From the NCBI GenBank assembly GCA_003343845.1, contig QAKK01000012.1, positions 1 through 54,743 of the forward strand: DNA of 54,743 nt, in the 5' to 3' direction. Positions 24,367 through 33,542 of this stretch are shown one piece after another (position 1 is the stretch's first letter; each line of letters starts with the position of its first letter). The DNA is from Oscillospiraceae bacterium. GTDB lineage: Bacteria; Bacillota; Clostridia; Oscillospirales; CAG-272. The notes below the pieces were generated by a model. The model did no database searches. It was not told the origin of the DNA and saw only the letters and a list, made by a program, of their open reading frames with translations. Made by a program: the position numbers and the translations under genes.

Positions 24367-26217
24367 TTATTGCTTCTTTTCGTGCAGGAGCGGCATCTCG
24401 GTCATACGCAGCTTGGCACAGCCGTAGGGATAGAGCGTTGCATCCTCGGGTGCGCTGAGCGCGACATTGCTTTTCGGCGCGCGGTCGGCAACCGAATCAT
24501 AGCCGTCGGCATACTCCCAGTCGGCGCGGCTGAGCTTGGTGCGCAGGGTGAGGCGCGGCGCCTTGGAGGAAAAGGGAATGTCGTCGCCGATCTCTTCTAC
24601 GACCTCAAAATTCTTGCCGGCAAAGCCGTAACGCCACTCGGAATGCGGCAGCAGCTCATAGTCGCAGTAGGGGAATTTGCGCACGACGCCGTCGCGCTCA
24701 TATTCCCGTTTGCGGTACTCGGTCTCGATCGGAAGCGAGAAGACCAGCGGACCGTATTCCACGACCTTCAGCCCGTAGGGGCGGCTGACAAGGTGCGGCG
24801 TGTCGCTGAACGTGAGCGTCAGCGTCTCCTCACCGCGCCACTTGCGGTTCAGTGTGATGTGCCCGCGCGCATTGACCGGCTTTCCGCAGAGCGTGACCTG
24901 CTTTGCAAAGGCGGGCAGGCGGATACTCAGCGCAAAGCGAACCGGCGCATCGACCTTGACCTTGAAGGTTGCCGTGTGACGGAAGGGATATTCGGTCTCG
25001 CAGGTGAGCTTCACACCGACACCGCCGATCGTCGTTTGCAGGGTGGCGGGCAGCAGCATGGCAACATGAATGCCGCGCGCGCCGCGCAGGAAGGTGTGCA
25101 GCGCCAGCTTCGGCCAGCCCTGATTGAAGTTTGCTGTGCAGCAGCCGAAGTGCGGTTCAAGCCCGAAGAGGTGTGAACTCGAGCTGTTGGTGCGGAAAAA
25201 GGTTTTCCCGGGAAATATCTTGCAGGCGATCTGGTTTGTCTGCTGGTCATACTGGTGTGTCCACATGTCGTCGCTGATTGTGGCGGGCAGGGCATTGAAC
25301 GCTGCCTTTTCCAGGCGATCCGCCCAGACACGCTTGCCGGTCAGCATGTAGAGGACCTCGCAGGAGTACATCAGCTCTACCACACTGCAAAGCTCTGTGC
25401 CGCGGTTGGAATCAATGCCGGAGAGGCATTCGTCGCCGGTGATCGTGCCGACTGCCGTGCCGTTGTACTTCGTCAGCAGCTTCCAGTATGCCTCGGCGTT
25501 GTCGTCGGTTGGGACCTTGCCGCGGATGCGGTCGGTCACCGCCTCGTATTTCAGCATCATGCAGAGGTTGACCGCATGGGTGTACATCGTCCACTTGTTC
25601 AGGGGGCGCACCCATGTCTCCGTATACTTGCCGTAGTCCTCGCCCTCGTCCTCGAGGATCTGCGACAGCTCGCGGATCCACTCCTCCGGCTCACGGTCAT
25701 AGATGAATGCGAGCGGGATCATGCACTCATACCAGCGGAACTTGCCCCATTTTGCAAGGGTGATTCTGCCGCTCTGCAGCTCTTCATAGAGGCATTTCAT
25801 GGCGCGGTAAAGCCCGTCGAACGCGCGGGTATAGCGCGTGCCCTCGGCGAATTCGCAGTAGAGCGCCAGCACCTTGCCGATGAGGAAAAATGCCCAAACG
25901 TCGTAGCCTGCGCACTCCTCATCCTTGCAGGGGCAGATCCATCCGTCCGGCTTCTGCCGCTCCAGAATGGCGTCGATGTATTTGTCGGCGCGCGCGATCA
26001 GATCCGCATCGTCCAGCAGGTAGGCGAGCGGGATGAAGCCGTCCAGCCAGTAAGGCACGCGCTCCCAGCCCTCGCGGCTGCCGCCGATCCATGCGCTGTC
26101 GCGCACATCGGGCCAGATCTTGTCGAGATTGCCGGAAAGACCGGCTGCCTGGATCTCCAGCTGGCGGCGGAGCCAGCCTTCCGGTTTTATTTCACGAAAA
26201 TTAAAATGCTGATACAT
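24367..26217 (-). CDS. GH127-type (DUF1680) beta-L-arabinofuranosidase
   Basis: This 616-residue protein with no signal peptide is expected in the cytoplasm. The N-terminal two thirds form an (alpha/alpha)6 barrel, followed by beta-sandwich domains. The family metal-thiolate site is intact: Glu275 and Cys277 in TELCSVVE, and the pair Cys359-Cys360 in HFGCCTANF. In characterised GH127 enzymes the first Cys of that pair is the nucleophile. Glu263 in GDECLSG is the candidate acid/base. Expected activity is release of beta-L-arabinofuranose from plant glycoprotein or arabino-oligosaccharides. It is divergent from an AraC regulator gene, with shared operator-like repeats between them. Related GH families with the DUF1680 fold are not excluded. 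Confidence 0.88.
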   Translation of the reverse strand: MYQHFNFREIKPEGWLRRQLEIQAAGLSGNLDKIWPDVRDSAWIGGSREGWERVPYWLDGFIPLAYLLDDADLIARADKYIDAILERQKPDGWICPCKDEECAGYDVWAFFLIGKVLALYCEFAEGTRYTRAFDGLYRAMKCLYEELQSGRITLAKWGKFRWYECMIPLAFIYDREPEEWIRELSQILEDEGEDYGKYTETWVRPLNKWTMYTHAVNLCMMLKYEAVTDRIRGKVPTDDNAEAYWKLLTKYNGTAVGTITGDECLSGIDSNRGTELCSVVELMYSCEVLYMLTGKRVWADRLEKAAFNALPATISDDMWTHQYDQQTNQIACKIFPGKTFFRTNSSSSHLFGLEPHFGCCTANFNQGWPKLALHTFLRGARGIHVAMLLPATLQTTIGGVGVKLTCETEYPFRHTATFKVKVDAPVRFALSIRLPAFAKQVTLCGKPVNARGHITLNRKWRGEETLTLTFSDTPHLVSRPYGLKVVEYGPLVFSLPIETEYRKREYERDGVVRKFPYCDYELLPHSEWRYGFAGKNFEVVEEIGDDIPFSSKAPRLTLRTKLSRADWEYADGYDSVADRAPKSNVALSAPEDATLYPYGCAKLRMTEMPLLHEKKQ

Positions 26218-26256
26218 GGAAATCTCCTTTTCGGGTTTTGTTTGGCTTTCGCCATC

Positions 26257-26285
26257 ATCTTACCACAGTCGGCGGCATCGGACAA
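26257..26285 (-). promoter_or_regulatory. Promoter of the GH127 gene
   Basis: Minus-strand TTGTCC (plus 26280-26285), a 17-bp spacer and TAAGAT (plus 26257-26262), about 40 bp before the ATG. The weak -35 suits an activator-dependent promoter. Confidence 0.65.
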
Positions 26286-26295
26286 TGCACAAATG

Positions 26296-26316
26296 TGCGC
26301 AAAACCTTGCAAAAAT
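26296..26316. promoter_or_regulatory. Candidate AraC operator between the GH127 and araC-type genes
   Basis: Two tandem words, TGCGCAAAA (26296-26304) and TTGCAAAAA (26307-26315), are spaced about one helical turn apart. They lie 11 bp upstream of the GH127 -35 box and 24 bp upstream of the regulator's own -35 box. The TTGCAAAAA word recurs upstream of the 27350 gene. A small palindrome, GCACAAATGTGC, adjoins it at 26287-26298. Confidence 0.5.
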
Positions 26317-26339
26317 TACGAAAAGTAAAATCGATCCCC

Positions 26340-26368
26340 TTGAAAACGCGCCGAATAACTGCTAAAAT
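26340..26368 (+). promoter_or_regulatory. Promoter of the first AraC-family gene
   Basis: TTGAAA (26340-26345), a 17-bp spacer and TAAAAT (26363-26368), 32 bp before the ATG at 26401. Confidence 0.68.
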
Positions 26369-26400
26369 GGGTATATAAAATCAAAGCGGAGGTGTATCGT

Positions 26401-27153
26401 ATGCTCAGCATGGACAGCTTGCCTGCCTATCGTTTTTCGTCTTTTCGGTACTTTGACCCCGGTGAGCGGCATATTCACCGCACATTCCGTGAGGACGTGC
26501 TGTTGTTGGTGATGGACGGCGTGCTGCGCTTTGAAGAGGGCGGCAACGCGGTTGAGGTCGGCAGCGGAGAGTATTACATCCAGCGGCACGGGCTGGAGCA
26601 GTCCGGCGTCACGGCGAGCAGCACGCCGAAGTATTTCTATATTCACTTTATCGGCGGCTTCACGCCGACGGCACATATGCTGCCCATCCGCGGCCGTGCG
26701 GATATGGCGGCGCTCTTTCCGCTGATGCAGCAGCTGGAGACCCTGCGCGTTTCCGGCGCGCCGACCGTGCAGAAAAATGCGGTATTTTATCAGATCCTGT
26801 CGGAGTTGTACAACGCTGCTAATTCCTCGCCGACGCGCGAGCTGACCATGAAGGTGCTGGCGATCGTCTCGCGGGACATGCGCTGCGCGCTCACGCTCGA
26901 TGATCTCGCGGCGGCGTGCGGCTACAGCCGCAACCACATCATCCACGCCTTCAAGCGGGAGACCGGCATGACCCCCTATGCCTATATCCTCACGCTGCGG
27001 CTGGAGGCGGCAAAGGATCTTCTCCGCAATTCACAGCTGCCGGTTGAACAGATAGCTGCCGCCTGCGGCTTCGGCAGCTATATCAATCTGTATAAGGAGT
27101 TTAAGAAACACGAGCATTGTTCCCCTGCCAAATGGCGGAGCATAAACTCGTGA
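26401..27153 (+). CDS. AraC-family transcriptional regulator (first)
   Basis: This 250-residue protein has an N-terminal cupin-like sugar-sensing domain (about 10-140; VEVGSGEYYIQRHG) and a C-terminal double helix-turn-helix (about 160-250; LTLDDLAAACGYSRNHIIHAFK and VEQIAAACGFGSYINLYKEFKK). Members usually activate glycan-use genes when a sugar binds the cupin. I start at ATG 26401, 8 nt after GGAGG; an upstream GTG lies within the ribosome site. It lies between GH127 (divergent) and the operon starting at 27350, and likely controls both through TTGCAAAAA direct repeats. The inducer is not known; an arabinose-containing oligosaccharide is a guess from context. Confidence 0.9.
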   Translation: MLSMDSLPAYRFSSFRYFDPGERHIHRTFREDVLLLVMDGVLRFEEGGNAVEVGSGEYYIQRHGLEQSGVTASSTPKYFYIHFIGGFTPTAHMLPIRGRADMAALFPLMQQLETLRVSGAPTVQKNAVFYQILSELYNAANSSPTRELTMKVLAIVSRDMRCALTLDDLAAACGYSRNHIIHAFKRETGMTPYAYILTLRLEAAKDLLRNSQLPVEQIAAACGFGSYINLYKEFKKHEHCSPAKWRSINS

Positions 27154-27184
27154 ACTTGCACAAAAGCCGGTCGATCTTCTTTTT

Positions 27185-27206
27185 CATTGCAAAAACATTG
27201 CAAAAA
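27185..27206. promoter_or_regulatory. Candidate AraC operator: tandem 11-bp direct repeat
   Basis: CATTGCAAAAA occurs twice head to tail with no spacer (27185-27195 and 27196-27206). It lies 43 bp upstream of the next -35 box, the classic position and geometry for an AraC-type activator. A third TTGCAAAAA lies at 27289-27297 in the predicted leader. Confidence 0.6.
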
Positions 27207-27248
27207 ACACGATTTGCTTAAAAATAGACGGATGTTGCGCGGCGCCTA

Positions 27249-27277
27249 TTGATTTCGCCCTTTTCCGATGCTACGAT
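27249..27277 (+). promoter_or_regulatory. Promoter of the 27350-33490 operon
   Basis: TTGATT (27249-27254), a 17-bp spacer and TACGAT (27272-27277). The predicted leader carries an inverted repeat TTGCAAAAA/TTTTTGCG at 27289-27309. Confidence 0.65.
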
Positions 27278-27349
27278 GAAACTGCGGGTTGCAAAAATCT
27301 CTTTTTGCGCCGCAATTGAACGAAAAATGATTCAGAAAGGACGCATCGG

Positions 27350-29374
27350 ATGAAGGTTGAAATTCTGCGTGCCGACGATCAGACACGCATCTGCCTCGGC
27401 GGCGATATCGTCGCCCGGATTTTGCCGTGCGACGGCGCCGAGGACAGTTTTTGCGAAATCGAAGAAGGCGTGTTCCACTGGACGCGCAAGACGCGTGAGC
27501 CGATCAGCGCCATGCGCATGGAGGCGGTGCTGCTCGGCGGCGCGGACTTTAGCATGGTGCCCGGCGTCAGCTACAATGGAAATGGATGGGGGAACACGCC
27601 CGAGTATGTCGGCGACCGCTTTGAAGGGACGCCGTGGACGTTTGCGTCGCATCGTGTGACGATTCCGTCCTGCACCTACAGCGAGAACGGGGCGGTCAGC
27701 CTTGCGCTGATGGCGGAGGCTGAGGATTCTTCCGCCTGCTCGCTCTATGCGGCAGAGGCGGGGGAAGTGCATGCGCTGCTGTTCCCTGAGGAGGAAGGAC
27801 CGAAAACGCTGCAACGGCATTTCTGGGGCGAGCCGTTTTACGGAACCATGGAGCCGCGCACGTACTTTACCGCCATTCTGATGGTCAAACCGTCGGACGG
27901 CGGCAGATTCCGCTATCGCGATCTATTGGATTTTGCATGGCGGTATTACGGGCACCCGATTGCGGCGCCGATGCCCGCGAAGGAGATCTATCGGCTTTCC
28001 ATCGCGTTTTCCCGCTACTTGTTCGAGCGGGAGCAGGACGGTTTTGCCGCCTTTACGACCGGAGCACAGTGGCATATGGATGGCACGACCTACCGCAAGA
28101 CCGAGCATACCTATGAACTCGGCTGGGTCGGACAGAGCGCGTCGATTGCCAATGCATTTATCTGGGACTTCCTCAACACCGGTGACTGTGAAAAGCTGGA
28201 TCGCGCCATTGAGGCGCACGACAGCTGGCTGCGGGAGGGACAGTTTCCTGCCGGGCACTTTGCTGCACGCATTGTGCGCGACCCGTGGCGCTATGAGCCG
28301 TTTGACAAGGATTATGTGCCCGACCGCTGGAAGTGCGGCGAGTGCGATTATGAGATGTTCAAGGGCTTTGCCGGGCGAAAATTCCGTCGTGCGCCCGACG
28401 GCAGAATTCTTCTGACACACGATGCCTGCAATACGGGCACGGGTGCGGAGGGCTACTTCGAGGCATACGAATTATTGCAAAAGTGCGGCATCGACAAGCC
28501 GGCATACAAGGCGGCTGCACTGCGCGCCTGCGATTTCATTCTGCAAAATCAGGATGCGGACGGATCGCTCGTCAAATCCTGGGACGATGACGGCAATGTG
28601 CTGACCAAGAAGGGCACGATAGCGGCATTTTTGATCCTGCCGCTCATCACCGCGAACCGCCTCACGGGCGATGCACGCTATCTCGACGGTGCGGTGCGTG
28701 CATTTGATTATTACTACAGCGCGCTGGAGTGTGACGGCTTTACCACGGCGGGCGCGCTGGACACCTATTGCATCGATAAGGAATCCGCAAGCCCGCTGCT
28801 GCGTGCGGCGCTGATGCTCTATGACAGAACCGGCGCGCGCCGCTATGTGGATGCCGCCGAGAAAATCGCATGGTATCTGTGCACCTGGATGATGCATTTC
28901 ACCGTGCATTATCCGGCTGGCTCAGTGCTTGCACAGATGGGCTATGATACCTTCGGCTCAACCTCGGTTTCCACGGCACACCAGGCACTCGATCAGTATG
29001 CGCTGCGGGACGTTCTGTCCTTCCTGCGTCTGTATGAGCTGACCGGGGCGGTGCAGTGGCGTGAACGTGCACTGGCGTTCTGGTGCAATGCCTGCCAGTG
29101 CATCTCGGACGGCACGCAGTATATCAACGGGCGGCTCCGCCCGGCGGGCGCGCAGGATGAGGCAATCTTCCACACGCGCTGGGGACGCTACGGCGTTCCG
29201 CCGTTCGGTCCCTCGCAGTGGCTGCCTGCATGGCCCTGCGCATTCCGGTTGGAAAATCTGCGTTTCCATCCGGACTGGTCAATATTTGATGCGGGACTGA
29301 CACGGATTCAGGGCGAAATCAGTACGCGGGGTAACGCTGCGTATGCGAAACCGGAGGATCATGCAAATGCGTAA
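27350..29374 (+). CDS. Unclassified (alpha/alpha)-barrel protein, candidate glycosidase
   Basis: This 674-residue protein has no signal peptide, so it is probably cytoplasmic. Residues about 1-190 look like a beta-sandwich. From about 200 a series of paired helices with aromatic-rich turns suggests a six-hairpin (alpha/alpha) barrel (GTGAEGYFEAYELLQ, RYVDAAEKIAWYL). Residues shared with the distant paralogue at 45452-47407 include CIDKE (474-478), TSVSTAH (538-544), and a C-terminal W-x-RY followed by a WP-x-AFR segment. These are plausible active-site positions, but I cannot assign a CAZy family. It heads an operon with a lipoprotein solute-binding gene and an SLH-GH43 gene, and is preceded by AAAGGA. 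Confidence 0.75.
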   Translation: MKVEILRADDQTRICLGGDIVARILPCDGAEDSFCEIEEGVFHWTRKTREPISAMRMEAVLLGGADFSMVPGVSYNGNGWGNTPEYVGDRFEGTPWTFASHRVTIPSCTYSENGAVSLALMAEAEDSSACSLYAAEAGEVHALLFPEEEGPKTLQRHFWGEPFYGTMEPRTYFTAILMVKPSDGGRFRYRDLLDFAWRYYGHPIAAPMPAKEIYRLSIAFSRYLFEREQDGFAAFTTGAQWHMDGTTYRKTEHTYELGWVGQSASIANAFIWDFLNTGDCEKLDRAIEAHDSWLREGQFPAGHFAARIVRDPWRYEPFDKDYVPDRWKCGECDYEMFKGFAGRKFRRAPDGRILLTHDACNTGTGAEGYFEAYELLQKCGIDKPAYKAAALRACDFILQNQDADGSLVKSWDDDGNVLTKKGTIAAFLILPLITANRLTGDARYLDGAVRAFDYYYSALECDGFTTAGALDTYCIDKESASPLLRAALMLYDRTGARRYVDAAEKIAWYLCTWMMHFTVHYPAGSVLAQMGYDTFGSTSVSTAHQALDQYALRDVLSFLRLYELTGAVQWRERALAFWCNACQCISDGTQYINGRLRPAGAQDEAIFHTRWGRYGVPPFGPSQWLPAWPCAFRLENLRFHPDWSIFDAGLTRIQGEISTRGNAAYAKPEDHANA

Positions 29375-30854
29375 ACCTATTTTTATTTCCATTTTGTGTG
29401 CTGTGCTCTGCGCGGCGCTCGTTTCCTGCGGCGGCGACACGCCCGCAGAAAGCACGACGGATACGACGGTGACAACGACGCCGGAGGCGACGGAGGACAC
29501 CCCCGATCTGCCCGACGCATCCACGCTTTCGCTTGAGGGCGACTTCTGTTTTCTCGTCTCCGGCAACTGGGCGTGGAACGACTTTGCGTCTGACGGCACG
29601 GACGGTACTGCCGTGGACAACGCCATTTATCGCCGCAATCGCTATCTCGCCGACAATTACGGCGTGAACATCACAAACAAGGACATCGTGGCGTTTTCCT
29701 CCGCTATGGGCAGCGGCAAGGGCTTTACCGAGCTGTACATGAACTATATGTCCGGCAACAACGTGTATGATGCCGCGATGATCGGCACGTATGACGCGGC
29801 AAACCTCGCCTATTCGGGCGTCTTGCAGGATCTGAACGAGACACCGTATATCAACCTGCAAAAGGACTACTGGGATCAGCGTGCCAACGCCGATCTTTCC
29901 GTCAGCGGCAGAATGTACTACTCAACGGGTGACATCTCGCTCAGCGACAACCGCAGCACCCATGCGCTGATTTTCAACAAGGAAATGATCAAGATGTACG
30001 GGATGGACGACCCGTATGAGCTCGTGCGGAACAACGAGTGGACGCTGGACAAGTTTGCATCGATGGTGAAGATGGTCGGCGACGATCTGAACAACGACGG
30101 TGTCTACAATAAGGAAGACCGCATGGGTCTGCTCTCCGCCGTGGACAACAACCTCGCGATTCTGGCAGCTGCCGGTGAAAAGATCGCCACGCTGAACGAC
30201 AAGGGCGAGATCGAGCTGACGCTGTACAGCGAGCGCGTGGTCAACCTGTATGACGACTATCTTGCGCTGATCGAGGATCACACGCACGTCTTCAACTGGC
30301 AGATGAACTATCAGGACGGTACTTACGGCAATGTGGCGACCACGGCGGAGCTGGCGGACATGCTTAACTCCAACCGCGCGCTGTTCTACTTCCACATGCT
30401 GTTCATCATGGATGAACTGCGCGACCTTGAGACCGATTTCGGTATCCTGCCGTATCCGAAGTATGAAGCGGCGCAGGCGAATTACGGGCATTTGGTCAGC
30501 GCATGGCACTCGGAGTTCCTCTGCATCCCGCAGAATGTGAACAGCCTCGAACGCTCGGGCTATGTCACGGAGCTGCTGGCTTACCAGGGCAAAAAGCTGA
30601 TGACCCCCGCGTACTATGAAAAGACGCTCGTCGGTCAGTACACGCGCGACGAGGAGAGCGCCGAGATGCTTGACCTGATCTTTGCCACGCGCACCTATGA
30701 TGTCGGCTACTACTACGCGCTCGGCACCTACAAGGATCTGATCGGCAAAATGCCAATCAACCACATGTCACTGACGACCATCTACGATACTTACTATAAC
30801 ACGGCTGTCAGCAAGATGGATGCTATCAATAAAATGTTCAGCCAGAACAAATAA
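29367..30854 (+). CDS. Extracellular solute-binding lipoprotein, carbohydrate ABC type
   Basis: This 495-residue family-1-like solute-binding protein begins with a lipoprotein signal: a hydrophobic stretch, then ALVSC with Cys21 as lipid anchor. A Thr/Glu/Pro-rich linker follows, then the periplasmic-binding fold (for example TGDISLSDNRSTHALIFNKE and NNDGVYNKEDRMGLLS, an EF-hand-like loop). Of three in-frame ATGs I choose 29367 because GGAGG is 9 nt upstream. It overlaps the preceding gene by 8 nt. No permease genes lie next to it; the only permeases in the window (38149-40000) are about 7 kb away with their own binding protein, so this one is an orphan that may share them. Confidence 0.85.
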   Translation: MRKPIFISILCAVLCAALVSCGGDTPAESTTDTTVTTTPEATEDTPDLPDASTLSLEGDFCFLVSGNWAWNDFASDGTDGTAVDNAIYRRNRYLADNYGVNITNKDIVAFSSAMGSGKGFTELYMNYMSGNNVYDAAMIGTYDAANLAYSGVLQDLNETPYINLQKDYWDQRANADLSVSGRMYYSTGDISLSDNRSTHALIFNKEMIKMYGMDDPYELVRNNEWTLDKFASMVKMVGDDLNNDGVYNKEDRMGLLSAVDNNLAILAAAGEKIATLNDKGEIELTLYSERVVNLYDDYLALIEDHTHVFNWQMNYQDGTYGNVATTAELADMLNSNRALFYFHMLFIMDELRDLETDFGILPYPKYEAAQANYGHLVSAWHSEFLCIPQNVNSLERSGYVTELLAYQGKKLMTPAYYEKTLVGQYTRDEESAEMLDLIFATRTYDVGYYYALGTYKDLIGKMPINHMSLTTIYDTYYNTAVSKMDAINKMFSQNK

Positions 30855-30868
30855 GAAAGGCATTGATA

Positions 30869-33490
30869 ATGAAAAAGAAACTTTCCGAATTGCTTTTTGC
30901 CGCGGCGGCGACGCTTGTGCTTGCCGTGGCGCTCTGCGCCACGGCAGCGGCGGCTGATGCAGTCTATTATCTGAAGGACGGCGGGGACGGCGACGGCTCG
31001 TCTCCCGCACTTGCGGGCGGTTCGCTTGCCGATGCCTATGCGGCGCTGCCGAGCGGCGGCACCGTGGTTGTTTGCGGTCCGTGTTCCGTAAGCAAGGCGT
31101 TCACGGAGCCGCTGCATACAAAGCCGATCACGATCACAAGCGTATACGGCGGCAGGGATTATGCTGCCGAGAGCGGCGCGCGCCTTGTTCTGAAGGGCAA
31201 CTTTTATCTGGGCGGCGACACGACGTTTGAACATATCACGCTGTCGGCGGTGGGCACCTACCTCTCCGTCTTCGGCAACAACCATGCGCTCACGCTCGGA
31301 GAGGGTATCACCTCGGTGAAAAGCGGGAACAGCCAGTATCTTTCGCTGATGGGCGGCTCACGGAATGTTTACACCAATGCCGCGTCGAACCTCACTGTTT
31401 TGAGCGGTACATGGCAGCGTGTGCGCGGCGGCACGGCGGCATCCGGCAGCAAAAACTACCGCATTCACCTGACGGTGTCGGGCGGCACGTTCATCGAGCG
31501 GGTCACGCTCGGGGACAGCGGCTCGCACGATGGCGACATTGCGGCGGAGATCCACGGCGGCACGTTCCGACAGGGCATTTTCGCCTCCACGCTTTCCACG
31601 GCGGCGGAGCGCTTCTCCGGCAAGGTGTCCCTGCATATCGACGGCGGCGTTTTCTACGGTCGCATCGCACCGGCTGCATCCGCGGTCGGCAGTTACAGCG
31701 GCAGCTTTGATGTGAAGATCGACGGCGGCGAATTTGCACACCTGGTCGAGCTTTCGGGCAGTGCGGGACTTCCCGGCAGCATGCAGTCGTCGCTGCAGAG
31801 CAGCATCGACATGTCCGAGAAGGAGACCGGCACCTATACATTTGAGAATTATGTCCGCGCTGACGGTGCAGACCCGTGGCTTTTCTATAAGGATGGCTAC
31901 TATTATTACACTTCCACCACAAACAAGGCGGAGGTCAAGCTCGTCCGTGTTGCCAACATCGGCGATCTCATCTATTCGGGAGGCACCACCATCTACAAGC
32001 CCGAGGCGGGAAAACCGTGGTCGGACAGCTCCTGGTCGCCCGAGATCCATTATTACAGCGACGAGGAGATCGGCAAAGGCAACGGCGGCTGGTACTGCTA
32101 CCTTGCGGGCACGGACAAAAGTGCGACGGATGCTTCCGGTATTGCCACGCACCGCATGTATGTTATCAAGTGCCTCGACGGCGACAATCTGCTCGGGCGC
32201 TGGGGCAACCCGCTGACCGGGGAGGTCAATGTGCCGCTCCGCGTCACCGCGCCGGATATGCCCGGCTTTGACGATGTGTGGGCGGCGGGCATGACCGACA
32301 TCCGCATCGGCGGCAAGGTGTATACCATGTATGTCACGGTGGTAGACGACGGCGGCGGAAAGAAGCACCAGACCATCAATATCCTGCCGATGACCAACCC
32401 GTGGACGCTCTCCGGCACCTCCAAGGTGATCTGCGAGCCGGAATACGGCTGGGAGATCGGCAATCACAAAAAGCTCTACATCGTGGAATGCGGCACGCCG
32501 GTCTACGCGGCGGACGGCAGCATCTTCATCGTCTATTCCGCCTGCGGCTACTCCACGCCGGAATACAAGCTCGGGCAGCTGCAATACCTCGGCGGCGACC
32601 CGACCGAGAAGGCAAACTGGAAGAAGTGGAACGCGCCGATCCTGTCGAAATCTGCACAGATCAGCGGATGCGGCAGTGCCTGCTACGTCACCGATACGGC
32701 AGGGCAGAGCTGGATCTGTTATAACGCCTACCTCAGCCCGAATGCGACCGGTGCGCGCCACGCCTTTGTGGAGCCGTACACTGCCACCGCTGCGGGCGGC
32801 GTGGTGATCGGCAGCGGCACGACATACCCTGCCGACATCGATACGGTCTATACCGCGTCGCTCAATCCGATGCCGCTTGCGGACAAGACCTCGGACTTTG
32901 ACCGCGTGGAAAACGGAACGGAAAAGAACCGTTTCCCGTTCGTCCGTGACTATAACGGTTTTACGGATGTGCAGAGCGGCGACTGGTATGCATCCTATGT
33001 GCGCGATGCATACCGCATCGGACTTGCCAACGGCACGAGCGCAACAAAGTTCTCGCCAGACGGCAGCTTCACGGTTGCGCAGGCGTTGACTGCGGCTGCG
33101 AACATTCATACCATTTACAACGGCAAGACGGTGGACACCGCAGGCGCGAAGAACTGGTATGATCCTTACGTCAATTACTGCATCGCAAACGGTATCATTA
33201 CGGCGGAGCAGTTCAAGGACTACAATGCACCGATCACGCGCGGCGATATGGCGATCGTCTTTGCAAACATCCTCCCCGCAGAGGAATATGCGGCAGTCCT
33301 GGACGGCTCCAACCCCGATGTGACGAGCGACCTCACCTGCTACGCGGCGGTACAGAAGCTGTACAACGCGGGTATCGTCGGCGGCGACGCCGGAACCGGC
33401 AATTACCGCCCGAACGACAGCATCAAGCGCTCCGAGGCATGCGTCATCTTTCTGCGCCTCGCGCGCGCATCCGCCCGCGCCGGAAAGTAA
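30869..33490 (+). CDS. SLH-anchored surface protein with one beta-helix-like module and a GH43-like domain
   Basis: This 873-residue protein has a signal peptide (about 1-28, ending ATAAAADA), one beta-helix-like module (about 29-320; GGTVVVCGP, ITSVYGG, YLGGDTTFEHI, VSGGTF repeats), a GH43-like five-bladed propeller (about 325-690) and three SLH domains (about 695-873). Candidate GH43 residues are Asp335 in GADPW (base), Asp477 in MTDIRI, and Glu540 in VECGTP (acid). WSPEIHYY is also conserved. It should stay on the cell wall and act on arabinose- or xylose-containing glycan. ATG 30869 has AAAGG 8 nt upstream. Its SLH region is nearly identical in DNA to the end of the 50719 gene. Confidence 0.85.
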   Translation: MKKKLSELLFAAAATLVLAVALCATAAAADAVYYLKDGGDGDGSSPALAGGSLADAYAALPSGGTVVVCGPCSVSKAFTEPLHTKPITITSVYGGRDYAAESGARLVLKGNFYLGGDTTFEHITLSAVGTYLSVFGNNHALTLGEGITSVKSGNSQYLSLMGGSRNVYTNAASNLTVLSGTWQRVRGGTAASGSKNYRIHLTVSGGTFIERVTLGDSGSHDGDIAAEIHGGTFRQGIFASTLSTAAERFSGKVSLHIDGGVFYGRIAPAASAVGSYSGSFDVKIDGGEFAHLVELSGSAGLPGSMQSSLQSSIDMSEKETGTYTFENYVRADGADPWLFYKDGYYYYTSTTNKAEVKLVRVANIGDLIYSGGTTIYKPEAGKPWSDSSWSPEIHYYSDEEIGKGNGGWYCYLAGTDKSATDASGIATHRMYVIKCLDGDNLLGRWGNPLTGEVNVPLRVTAPDMPGFDDVWAAGMTDIRIGGKVYTMYVTVVDDGGGKKHQTINILPMTNPWTLSGTSKVICEPEYGWEIGNHKKLYIVECGTPVYAADGSIFIVYSACGYSTPEYKLGQLQYLGGDPTEKANWKKWNAPILSKSAQISGCGSACYVTDTAGQSWICYNAYLSPNATGARHAFVEPYTATAAGGVVIGSGTTYPADIDTVYTASLNPMPLADKTSDFDRVENGTEKNRFPFVRDYNGFTDVQSGDWYASYVRDAYRIGLANGTSATKFSPDGSFTVAQALTAAANIHTIYNGKTVDTAGAKNWYDPYVNYCIANGIITAEQFKDYNAPITRGDMAIVFANILPAEEYAAVLDGSNPDVTSDLTCYAAVQKLYNAGIVGGDAGTGNYRPNDSIKRSEACVIFLRLARASARAGK

Positions 33491-33542
33491 ATCGGAAAAA
33501 TCATTCGGTTTAGAAGCGCTTGCATTCAAACACTATAACACC

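Noticed and set aside
27289..27309. TTGCAAAAA/TTTTTGCG hairpin as a terminator before the 27350 gene
   Set aside because: The T run is followed by GCGCC within the stem rather than at its 3' end, so it lacks terminator geometry. The TTGCAAAAA word is better explained as an operator motif.
31358..33529. A 723-codon minus-strand frame opposite the one-module SLH gene
   Set aside because: Shadow of the forward gene, no ribosome site or domain.
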